DNA of 64,000 nucleotides. Origin: Henricia sp. BOLD:AAB3569. Taxonomy: Eukaryota > Echinodermata > Asteroidea > Spinulosida > Echinasteridae. Below, one piece after another: positions 43,701 to 55,700 of this stretch (within the stretch, counting starts at the first letter, position 1; each line of letters begins with the position of its first letter). The position numbers and the translations under genes are program-made. Location of the stretch: the NCBI GenBank assembly GCA_037783545.1, contig JBBELK010000504.1, positions 372,001 to 436,000 of the forward strand. Direction: 5' to 3'. The notes below the pieces were generated by a model, which made no database searches, was not told the origin of the DNA, and saw only the letters and a program-made list of their open reading frames with translations.

Positions 43701-46700
43701 CCATTGAAAAGGGGCCTGAAATGGTAAATAACTTACAGCAGGCAAAATGTAAAACAAAACGAAACAGCCAAGGGTTGCAAAAGTTTCAGCAGTTTTCAGG
43801 AAAAAAATTGATCTTTTGTGCACAGTTGAGTGTGATTTTCCTGTATTTGCCTATTGACCCCCTTCGAACACGTGCGAATACGCCATTTTGGGAGTCAAAT
43901 AATGCTAAGTCATTGTGGAAGCGATGTGTGTGTCTCTGGTGGGCGTAACGCGGTTTAATTCACCAATGGGAGCCTCAGCATAGCGCGTTACGCGCGCTAT
44001 GGACACACACAACGCGCACGCACATTGCTTCCAGAACGACGCGGCATTGTTTGTCTCCCAAAATGACGTCATTGGCACGAGCTCAATAAATGTGACATCA
44101 CAACTTTGCTCATGAATATGCAAATTCGTACCAGCAAGAAAAAATAAATAAAATACTTTGATTTTAACCTTCAAACAACTTCCACATAGGTTTTTTCTTT
44201 AGACTGTAACTGAATAGAAGAGTTGTACATGTAGATTATAGATTTCATTGAGTTTATTACTTTTCTCAGTGGCGCTCCCATGCAACAAGAAAAGTCAGGT
44301 TTGTAGGGAAAATCTGAGGGAATACACCACATACCCCATAGCTCAGCTGGTAAACTATCTACCCGATACATCAGAGGTCTCAAGTTTGAAAACCAATGAA
44401 GCCCATAAGATCTTTCTCTCATTCCATGTTTTGTCAAAAAGGAAGGCATATTTCATATTATATAACGCCCAAGTAGATCCCCGTCATTTGATTGGGTGAT
44501 AGCAGGTGACATGGCATTAAATAAATTAACCATTTAATGCTAGACGTTACCAACCGTGCATTTTTGTTCCATACAATTTTTTCCATTGCACGGAGCGTCT
44601 GTTTCTGTAAAGCCAATATTAGGCTGTGTCCGAAACGGGCTTCCAGAGCTATGGCTAGGTCTATTGTCTTCGTGTCTCCGCGTACTTCCAATGGAGCAAA
44701 GACCTAGACCTAGCTCTAGACAATGGATTCGGATGCAGCCTTACTGTACTTGTAACATGACAGCCAACCATGCATAATGAAAGCATAGAGGTATTTATAC
44801 AGACCCGTGTCTGGACTGCTGCATGGCTTTCTCTTTCTCCTTCCGCTCTTTCTCTTTCTCTTTTTCCTTCTCTTTCTTCTTTTCCTCTCTTCTTGAAGGT
44901 CGTTTGCCGTCAGAGCGAGACGGTGGACGGCCAGTGCTGTCTGCACTCGAAGGACGATCTTCGTCTGTAACAAATTACATGTACAAACAAATCTTACATT
45001 GAGATTCTCCCTTCAAAAAAATTAAGGCTCAACTTTGCAGTGAATTAACTGTGACAATTATGGGGCAAATGAGTGTAAATCAATGTATTTGTTTCCTTTG
45101 ACTTGCTTACTTTTTATAAGAAATTGATAATTGAAGATGAATTTAAATAAATATGTTCGCACACATAGGACAACAGTTTCACGCAATTTCTTGAAAGCAT
45201 GGACAAATTTTTCCATTGTTTTCTCAAAACATAGTTGAGGTACTGAGGCGACTTATACACAGGATAAATTGTTATCATACGCATCCTCAATCACACATGG
45301 AGATAACACTAACAGTTTTCTAATCATGACATGAACACTTTTAAAAACAGCAAATAACTAAAGAATACTGTTGATAAACTACCTTGTAGAAATTTCAGAT
45401 ACACAGATGCAGTAATACTTCAGAAAACCTGAAAAATACATGCATGTTTTTTTGTGTTAAATTAATGGTATAAAAATATTTTGTTTTAAAACACCTTTAG
45501 TCTGCAATTTCTCCCACAAAAGTACCATCCCACATGGGAAAAAATCATGAGGTGTTTGTTACCATTGCTATCAACACTTTTACTCACGTTTTTCTTGTCA
45601 ACTTGTGAGGTAAAATTTTGGGTTACTGCAAAAGATGTATTGGGACTTTAAGCGGTGTACTTGCCTGGGTTCCCATAGCCGCCATTCTTGCCCAGGAAGT
45701 CAAGGAATGCATGCAGCAAGTGGCACAGCATAGCCACCATACTCATGTCAGTAGCAGCCACTATCTGGTAGGCTGCAGAGCGTTTCATAAACTCAAGACC
45801 TTTGTCAATGCTCTTCTCAAACAACTCAAGAATGTGATGTTTGCCACTCTCAGGAATCTAAAAAAATATTAGGAGATCAAAGGTGGTGAGTATTTCTCGA
45901 CTGACAAAAACCAGGGACGCGATTTGACATTGATATCTTGAGACTCAAAGGCAGTTTGACTTAACTTGGGACTCAAAGGCAGTTTGACTTGACTTGACTT
46001 GGGATTCAAAGGCAGTTTGACTTGACTTGTCTTGGGACTCAAAAGCAGTTTGACTTGACTTGACTTGACTTGACTTGACTTGACTTGGGACCCAAAGGCA
46101 GTTTGCCTTGACTTGGGACTCGAAGGCAGTTTGACTTGACTTGGGTCTCGAAGGCAGTTTGACTTGACTTGGGACTCGAAGGCAGTTTGACTTGACTTGG
46201 GACTCGGAGGCAGTTTGAGTTGCCTTGGGACTCGAAGGCAGTTTGACTTGACTTGGGACTCGAAGACAGTTTGACTTGACTTGGGACTCGAAGGCAGTTT
46301 GACTTGACTTGGGACTCGAAGGCAGTTTGACTTGACTTGACTTGGGACTCAAAGGCAGTTTGACTTGACTTGGGACTCGAGGGCAGTTTGACTTGACTTG
46401 GGACTCGAAGGCAGTTTGATATGACATGGGACTCGAAAGCAGTTTGACTTGACTTGGGGCTCAAAGGCAGTTTGACTTGACTTGGGACTCGGAGGCAGTT
46501 TGACTTGACTTGGGACTCAAAGGCAGTTTGACTTGACTTGGTACTCAAAGGCAGTTTGACTTGACTTGGTACTCAAAGACAGTTTGACTTGACTTAGGAC
46601 TCAAAGGCAGTTTGACTTGACTTGGGACTCGAGGGCAGTTTGACTTGACTTGATTTGACTTGAGACTCAAGCACAGGGAGACTCATGCCAAACTACTAAT

Positions 46701-49700
46701 TACAGAGTGGCATTTTGAGGTGGGGGGAAAACCCCACAGACAAACATGTGGGGAGAAAACCCCACAGACAAACATGTGGGGAAACCCAAGAAGCCACCCA
46801 TGAAATCTGAAGTGATTTTCTAATTGTTTAGCCAATTTTTCTTACATCTCTTGGGAGTTTTGACAGCCACGTCTTCACATAAGGCCTCCAGCCCAGATCC
46901 ACTGGGTCCTGCAGAATGAAAAAAAAAACGATCAGAAGCATTTTGAGGAATATTGGTAGAAATGTTCTCCCTGTATACAATATTACCAAATTATTTTACT
47001 CGTTAAATGTAGCTGTTCGAAAATTTTACAAATATCACATGGTTTGAGGGTGGATAGTCGATATTAGCTCCCCGAGGTATTGGAAGTCGACACGCTAGAA
47101 CTAGCGTGCCAACTTCCAATACCGAGGGAAACTAATATCGACTAGACATATTCTTCACTAGTGTAAAATCATTGACTGCAGGAAAACGATGTTTTTCATT
47201 TAGCTCGTGTGCGTGCGTGCGTGTTGTACCAGCGCGGTGCTGTCGTGCACTATACGCGCTACACCCTACGCCCAGTTGTTTCGTAAAGTGCATGTGTAGT
47301 GTACTTTTCCCGAGCTGCCAAGAAAGAATGCTTTGCAAAGCGCGTGCGCAGTGTACCATTTCCCTGCCAGCCGCGAGTAGTTTACTACGCTTGGGCTTTT
47401 GGCATGCGCCTGGATAAACAACAAAAACAACTACTGGCACGTGACGGTGAATGGACCACTGAGAACGCGACTCTCCTTTATGAATATGTATGAGGTGTAG
47501 TAAAACTCAACATTAGGGGCGTTCGAGATGCTGACACCGGGTAACACCAACTTACACCGGAGCGTTCTTTTAGCCATCACGTGCTACACGAGTCTGCCCC
47601 GGTGGCAGCCACCACTGCCCAAGCTCGCGAGCGGGTCCGAGGTGTAAAGCAAGGTGTAATAATGACCTCACCTAGTAACCGCGAGTAGTAAAGCATGGCG
47701 GACAGTTTGGAATCGCGACGTGAGTACGAAGAAAAACACTTATTTATGACACAAAATAGGAGGGAATAGGGCTGTAAATACATTTTGCTGAATCAGTAGA
47801 TGTCTGTGGGTATTGACGAAGTTTATTTCGGTACTTTAGGGCTACTATTTTTGCGTGGCGCCGGCTTCATTTTACATCCTGAGTCAAACGATAACGGCGT
47901 TTATAAATCCCCACCCGGCAACATCCTTTGACCACGTGTTCCCAGAATTCAAAGCGAGACCCTGTGTCGTTCGTTTTGCATCTTCTGGGGGCTTCCCCCC
48001 GTGTAAATTCCGTGTTACCCGGTGTAAGCGTCTCGAATGCCCCTAATGTTAATACTATCAATTTGTTGCTACTGTACATCAACCAATCATACTCCTAACA
48101 AAAACACAACCAGTCTACCAGCTGGCAAATCGTTTCAGACAAGTGCTTATTTTTGCAAGCACGTACTATTTAATATTGTGGGATTTTTAAATAGCATGCA
48201 TGTCAACCCTGCAGGGCGCTGTTAACATTAATAGCACTGCCATCAGGGAATCACCAGAACCATTTCGCTTCAACTAGGTGGCTACCTGGGGCCCATTTCA
48301 TAGAGCTGCTTAAGCATTAAAAACTGTTTAAGCATGAAAAACCTCGATAAAATTAGGTTACCACCAAATATTTCATGTAATTGTCATGGTAATGAAACAG
48401 TCCTCTAACACTGGTCATACACTATTTCTATCACATGAGGATTTCACTGGTAACACTCTCTACTAAGCAAGAGTTTTTTGTACTTAAGCAAATGTTTGTG
48501 CTCAAGCACCTCTATGAAATTGGCCCCTGGCCAAGGCGCACAACCCTATCAGCATTTAGATTGTGGCATTCCCCCAGCTCCCCAGATATCGCTCATGGTT
48601 TACAAGGCAATTCAGATTAAGTGTCTTGCCTACGGACACAAAAACGATGGTGCAAGTGGGGCTTTAACCCACAACCCCTCAATCATGAGTATGGCTGTGT
48701 ACCCACAAGATCCTACCCTACACAGTGCCGACTGCAGAAAGTTTGTTAAAAGGTTAGCCGTTTGGAAAAATGGCAACCATCAGTTGTTTGTAGATAACTT
48801 TATTTTCACGGTGCTTGACTTACCAGGTAGACCATAGCACAGCGGCTAATGGTAGCAGGACTGGCTTGTGACAGGTTATCAACTTCAAACAACAGTCTCA
48901 TGCCTACGACAGGAAAAAAATAATTTTAAGCTGATATAATCTGGGCAGTGCGAGCAGTCACACGACTACGAATCAATCAAAACCATTATGTGAATTTCAC
49001 GTTGATTTCACTGTGTTCTGACTTTTTCACACTGATTATAAGAGCGTGTTCAGATCACATTTTTGAGCTCCCCATTTTTTTCCATGGGTGTTGAGATTTT
49101 GATACCATATCATGTGTCATATTTTTCTCATTACCATTCTAAAATATTGCACCCTCAATCCGTAAATTTTTAGAGGTATCATAAAAAATGCACCAATGTG
49201 TTGTATTAAGTAATTTATCCGGTTACATATGCAATGATAACACCGACCTTTTTGCTTCCACGTCCCAACTAAGATTGCAAATTTCCTGTTTTCGTCTCAT
49301 GGACAGTATTTTGGGGAGGTATTTTATATTATTATATAAAATTAAGCTTTTGCGGACACCGTGCGTTTCTGTAATACTGTGCAGCACAGAGCCCAGATTC
49401 GATGTGCGTGCATGTGGGCGCACCACGAACACACGCATACGCACGCGTCATGGATTGAGGGACTGGATTCCGTATGTGTGCAACGCGCGCCAGAGTACAG
49501 TAACAAAAAAAAGCTTCATTTTATATAACAATAATAATATTGGATGTCTTTTCAGGTGATATGAGAATATACTGCACTCGTCATAAAAAAATACCGAACT
49601 CGCCTTCGGCTCGTTCAGTATTTTCATGACTCGTGCGGTATATTCTCATATCACCCTCAAAGCCATCCAATGTTATATAATTATTGTTAGGTTAGAACAT

Positions 49701-52700
49701 AATCCATTTTTTGTAAAAATCTGGTCACGCTCCTTTGAGGAATTAAAGGCACAGGCTCGTCAGCAATGCGTGTGCGGCAAATTCGTGCCATGAAATACGC
49801 AGCTCCATAGCAAAGGCATTGAGCTGCGTATTTTGTGCCACAAATTTTAAGCGCGCGCATTGCTGACGAGCCAGTGCCTTTAATCCCCAAAGAGGCCTTT
49901 CACATACCTGGGGTGAGGCCAATCCGCTCCCCATTGGCTAGACACAGTAGCTTGCTATCATCCAGTACCGTGTTAAGATTCTCCACCCACAGTGTGTCTA
50001 CGGGACCATCCAGCACCAGCCACTGCCAGTCCATGGGGGTATCATCCCCACCATGGTGGTGACCGTGACCTCCTAATGATGATGACAGAGTCTTGCTGTT
50101 ATGGCTTTCCTCGAGGAGTTTATGGTCATCGGGGAGCCCACTGTCCTGGGGAGGGTGGGAGTCTTGGGCGAGGGACTCGGGAGTACGGGGATTTGTCACC
50201 TGGAGTTTGAACAAGAGTAACATAGGAAACATCATGTAGACTGTAGCCTTTGTCCAAGGCTTTGCGGCTACGTGTACAGTTGAAGTATAAATGCAACTGT
50301 ATGCAACCAAGTGTTAAAACTGGTGTGCTTACACCATTTTTGTAACCGTCTTTACTAAAGTCTTGATTTTGTGAAATTACTCACGTGCATGCAGTACTTA
50401 AAAACATAGCTTGTACACCTTGCAATGGTTCGGGTAGTCCTGTTTACCATTTTGGGTGGTGATGGTAGTGGTGTACATGTATTTATACTTCTGACCTTAA
50501 CGGTATATTGTGTTAGTTGCTCATAGTGTAACTCTTTTTTTTTTTACAATTTCTGTTTTTCAAATTTAGCAAAATACACACCTCTATCCTATTGTTTCAA
50601 ACTCTTTAGCGGAAAATACTGCTGATAAAATGAAATTCCTGAGTGTAATGGAATTAGATTCTCACGTGCTTTTGATTATATGTGACCCAACCATGCAAAA
50701 TAATTTGGATATCAAGCAGTCAGGGACGAGATTTTTGCAACTAGTTCTTGAAATCAGCAGCTGATCCATTATTATTAAAATACAATGGAAATTCCGTGCG
50801 GAACCTGAAAACTCCAGACGGTGGTACCACCCAAAATGTCTGTTACATGTTTACACCATAATGGCCTTAAATCAACTGCTTATTTCTTGTTATGGTCACA
50901 AAAACTCAGCCCAGACTGTGTGACATTTGCCCGGTCTGGCCACATATGTTACCTGTGATATTCGCCTGCCCCCTCTAGGCGTCCCACTCCCAATACTGGT
51001 AGACCTCTCCTGGTCATCACCCCCTAGAGACGCTTCCCCAGCTTCCTTAGCAAACCGCCGTACTGCCGAGGCTAGCAAGCCGTCTGTCCACTCCAATGTG
51101 TTAGGGTTGGTTTGGCCATACAGCTCCCCCATTTTCACGCACTTGGGGTTAATGTTGAATGTATCCACGCGACCTTTCTTTCCGTACGTTTTCTGAGGGG
51201 AAAGAAATCATAATAAATTCATTCTCTCAAGGAAATGATTCAAGATAGATCACAGGATTGGAAAAATGTTACAAACGGTGCTTATCTCCATGTGTTGTTA
51301 AGGATGTGTTTGATAAAAACCAACCCGTGTACTAGTCAGTTCAGTATCTCATCCACATTCCAAGAAAACAATGAAAAACTGTGCCCATTAACCTCTGTCA
51401 TGTCACTCAAGCGTGACCTGTGCGCAGGTGCCTTGAGGATCAAGAGCGGACAATTGTCAATATGGCGAATGGAACAAAAGGTTGAGAACAAAATCTTGAT
51501 AATGTATTTTTGGCAAACAATTCGTTCCACATTGAGCAAACCGTTCGCGTAAGTGGAACGCAGCCCTGGATTCGGATCCAATAATTTGGATATCGTGCAA
51601 CTGGGTCTTTCTATAAATTAGGGGTCCAATGTTGGTGTCCCCCGTTACATTTTACATTTCGTTTTTGTAAATTTAGGACACATTTTTTAAATACTTTCCA
51701 TCTCAAAGAGTAAGTACATAAAGTACAATTCATAAAAAATGTTTTAAAAGCCGAAACAAAAGACATGTCCGAATTTATTGGCCGCATCTTGAAATCACAC
51801 AGGAGTCTATGGAAGACGCTAGGTAGACGGATTGATCATTTTCCATAGACACGTGTGTCATTTCAAGACACAGCCACTGAAGTCGGATACAGCAAAACAT
51901 GCCCAATGACTTACAATGATTGACAAGCCAGCCTGTACTTGGCACTCCTCCAGGTGTATCGTGGGTAGCAGTACTAGCGCCCTCTGTAGGATGTTACGGA
52001 CGGCCGTTTTGCCCCCTCCAGTAGGTCCCACCAGCATGACGCCGTGTCGTACCAGGATCTGACTGTGTAGCTGTTTGACCTGGTCAATCTGATTGGGCCA
52101 GTGCTGAAGGCCGAGGTCTCGAATTGCCATTGAGATGGCTTTCTGCAAAAGATATGGAAAGAGAACACGGGTTTGCTTCCTGGCCATGTATGTTGATTGG
52201 GTTTGCAGTCCCTACTCGACCCCGTGGGTTTTTCTCAGGAAATTTCTCTCGGTGTTTTCCTACCACTTTCAAAAACTGCAACTCATAATCTTAAGTTGAT
52301 AACAAGGCCTTAAAAATGTTATGTTGCCCTGTCCCAAACGACCCAAAAATCAGAAATTCTCAGTTTTTTTATTATTATTTTTTTTAAAAACAAATCAAAT
52401 TTGATCTTACCGTCTTTTTTCAAATGCATACCTTTTGCAACAAAATGCAAATTTTGTTTTACGGTTTGAGCACAGTTGGACTGGTTCCCAGAGCTCATAT
52501 TCCACACACAAATATTCGTATTCGTTCGTTCATGTGTGGAATATGAGGAATGGTAACCCGTCTACCCAATGTGCCGCTTGTGCACATGTGCTGAAACAAA
52601 AAGTCAAGATGGCAAGATAGACAGACGGCTGGCTACGCGGTGTTGGTCTGTGACGGCAATGCTAGGAGCTAAACAGCTTATATTGGCAATTTTGCTGATT

Positions 52701-55700
52701 TGTTCAGGACGTACAACGCAAGGAAACCCGACCATGTTTTTTTCAGATGTTTCTGTTCCTGACATTAAAGTTTAACACTGGCTTAAATTGACTCTCTAGT
52801 CAAACAATAACAGTGTTTATAAAAGCTCCATCAGCCAACAACATTTGACCTGTGTTGACAATTCAAAGCGAAAACCTCGTGGTTCGTTTTTGCATCTTCT
52901 AGAGGCTTCCCCGGTGGAAACCTGGTGTAATTCGGTGTATGCTAATCAAACGCCACTAATAATTACGTTTAAAAGAAAAAAATACCTCCAGTGCACCCGA
53001 GTCTGGAGCTGGAGGGTCAATGCCTGGAAACAGATCAGCCAGGATGCTTTCGAACAACGGCACATCCTCGGCCAGGAACTTGGGTAGGTTGGCATCTCGT
53101 AAGGAATGGATCAGAATAAAAGCTTCCTGCTGCTCCCTGAGGGACGAGTCTTGAAGTCTGGAGAAATGGTAAACCGAACAGAGTTTGCAGATTTCACGAA
53201 TACCATGACTGAGCAAGTTTGACCTAAACAACCAGAACAGCAAAGCCGTCATGGTTTGCTGTTACGTATGAATAAAACTTCTTTCCTGATGTTAACATCC
53301 AACTTATGTTAAAAAGCGTTATACCCATCTGCCATACCGGTTATCTATCCCCACCCATTCCCTTCCTCCTGCCCCTACTCACTCTCCTACCCTGTCCGAC
53401 CTCCAACCTCTCATCTTGTCTCCAACCCCTTCCCCTATCCCCGTCTCCCTCCCCATCACCCACCCCTTCTTCCAAACCCTGTCTCCCTCCCCATCACCCA
53501 CCCCTTCTTCCAAACCCTGTCTCCCTCCCCATCACCCACCCCTTCTTCCAAACCCTGTCTCCCCACCCTGTCTCCCCACCCTGTCTCCCCACCCTGTCTC
53601 CCCACCCTGTCTCCCCACCCTGTCTCCCCACCCTGTCTCCCCACCCTGTCTCCCCACCCTGTCTCCCCACCCTGTCTCCCCACCCTGTCTCCCCACCCTG
53701 TCTCCCCACCCTGTCTCCCCACCCTGTCTCCCCACCCTGTCCCCCCACCCTGTCCCCCCACCCTGTCCCCCCACCCTGTCCCCCACCCTGTCCTCCAACC
53801 CTGTCCCCCCACCATGTGCCCCCACCATGTGCCCCCACCATGTGCCCCCACCCTGTCACCCCACCCTGTCACCCCACCCTGTCCCCCCACCCTCTACCCC
53901 CACCCTCTCCCCCCACCGTCATCCCTTTGACCACCCCATCATTTTTGAGCACCAATATTTTTACTCTCTGAAATTGTGCATCAGTTTTTGCAAAAATTGT
54001 GATAACTGGTGATTTTGTTTTGCCTGGAACACATTATTCGGTTTGGATAATCTATTTATACTCAAGAATTTCAGCCATGCTATTTCCAGCCCAAAACAAA
54101 CAAAAAACAGAAAAGGAACTGAAATATCACAGAAATAAACGACAAAATGTAATGTTATATACGAAAGAATACGTCACAGAATCAAAGCTTAAAATTGCAA
54201 ATTTTCCTTTAATAACTTGCACAAAATCGGCTAAAAATTCAAAGATTAAACAAGATACTTACGGTGTTAGCATCTGGCGCTTCCTCTGCCCAGCCATAAC
54301 AAGCACCGATTTGATGGCACGCATTCCAAAATCATAGTGATCCTTGTAGAGAGAATCAATTCAAAATAATAACAATGATTAATTTCTCAGTTTGTCAAAG
54401 TTGTCAGCTTTCATTCAAGCTATCACTTAACAAAACACCACCAACAGAATGTTATTATTATCATCATTATTATTTCTTTCTGGTATTCATACCAAGGATT
54501 CCTCAATAGTGCTCATTGCACTGTCACTCGCAAGCGTGAGGAAACCCATGAAGAATTAGAATATGGCCAGAGACACCGGGGAATCCCCTTGTTCTTCACG
54601 AACGAATGCTCTGGGATCTTTAGAGTGCGTTACCATTACCTAACACACTGGACCAATGGCTTTACATCCCTTCCGAAGGATGGAGCAAGTGTGGTAGAGT
54701 GCCTTGCCCAAGGGTACAGGTACCGCAGCCGGAATCGACCCCGCAACCCCAAGCCTTCACCCATGATTGCAAGCCAATGACCCAAACCACTCGGTCACGG
54801 TACCCCACAAAGGGGTACCGTACCCAACAAAGGTGCAAATACTTGAAATTTATTGGAACATTGGAGTTTCTTAAACTACTTTTGTTTTCAATTCTGCAAC
54901 TTTCCATTGACGAATGTTGTGAGCAATAGCTCACACGCAGTGAATAAAGTCTGCTGTAGTGAATGAACGAATGGCATGAATCACCCAAAAATCTGATTTT
55001 TGGAAAAATTCTAGTTGGAGAAATTACAGACCCTAAACAGGTTACCTTTCGTATTACGCAGTATGCACACATATTGCAAAATCTCAAACTAGGTAAAAAT
55101 CCACAATTTTGGATTTAGGAATGGGAACAAGTAAACAGTTCTTTAAATTGCTGCCATTTTGTCTCAAAACTGGGCAAAGAAGGACATTTCTGTGTACAAG
55201 TATATCTTTTTCGTGTCTTACCATCAGAATTATACCCAGCACGATATGTGGCAGAGGGACTCCCCCTAACGCCCCTATACCTCAACACACTCATCCCTTT
55301 TGTTAACACACTCATCCCCCCTAAAAAATGAAAGGATGTTTGACACACAATAGGGGAACAATGGTAGGGGGGAGTCCGTTTGCCACATATCGTGCTGCAT
55401 ATGATCAGAATACACAAAAAAGGTTTTACACAAAAACATCACTATTTGCCAAGTTTTTAGATAAATGGCAGTGCCAAAACCACAAAGACATTGTTGGAAC
55501 TGCCATTCTTGTGAGGTTTGAACCCACTTTCAGTTGGTCATATTTTTGTACGACAATATTGTACAATTATATACCGAGCAAAAAAACCCACAAATTTTCT
55601 GTTTAATCAAAATTTGAACATTTCTTTTGTATAAAAGTTCACATCAAAATATTCAACTAACAGCTTCATCATGCATAAAACTTCTGTGCACTAAAAAATT

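Noticed and set aside
39545-44430. tRNA genes suggested by TAGCTCAGCTGGTAGAGC boxes
   Set aside because: B boxes are weak or displaced, acceptor stems do not pair, and the downstream body recurs with them, so these are SINE heads.
45945-46548. Frames of 160-169 residues on the minus strand with [11 protein letters not shown] repeats
   Set aside because: Product of the 28-bp tandem repeat; the same peptide appears in shifted frames and there is no start or splice context.
50980-51170. Plus-strand 89-residue proline/serine-rich frame as an independent gene
   Set aside because: Antisense of dynein exon w10, with no splice or start support.
53306-54012. Proline-rich 198-221 residue frames (and glycine-rich frames on the other strand)
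   Set aside because: C-rich 13-bp satellite; composition alone keeps the frames open.
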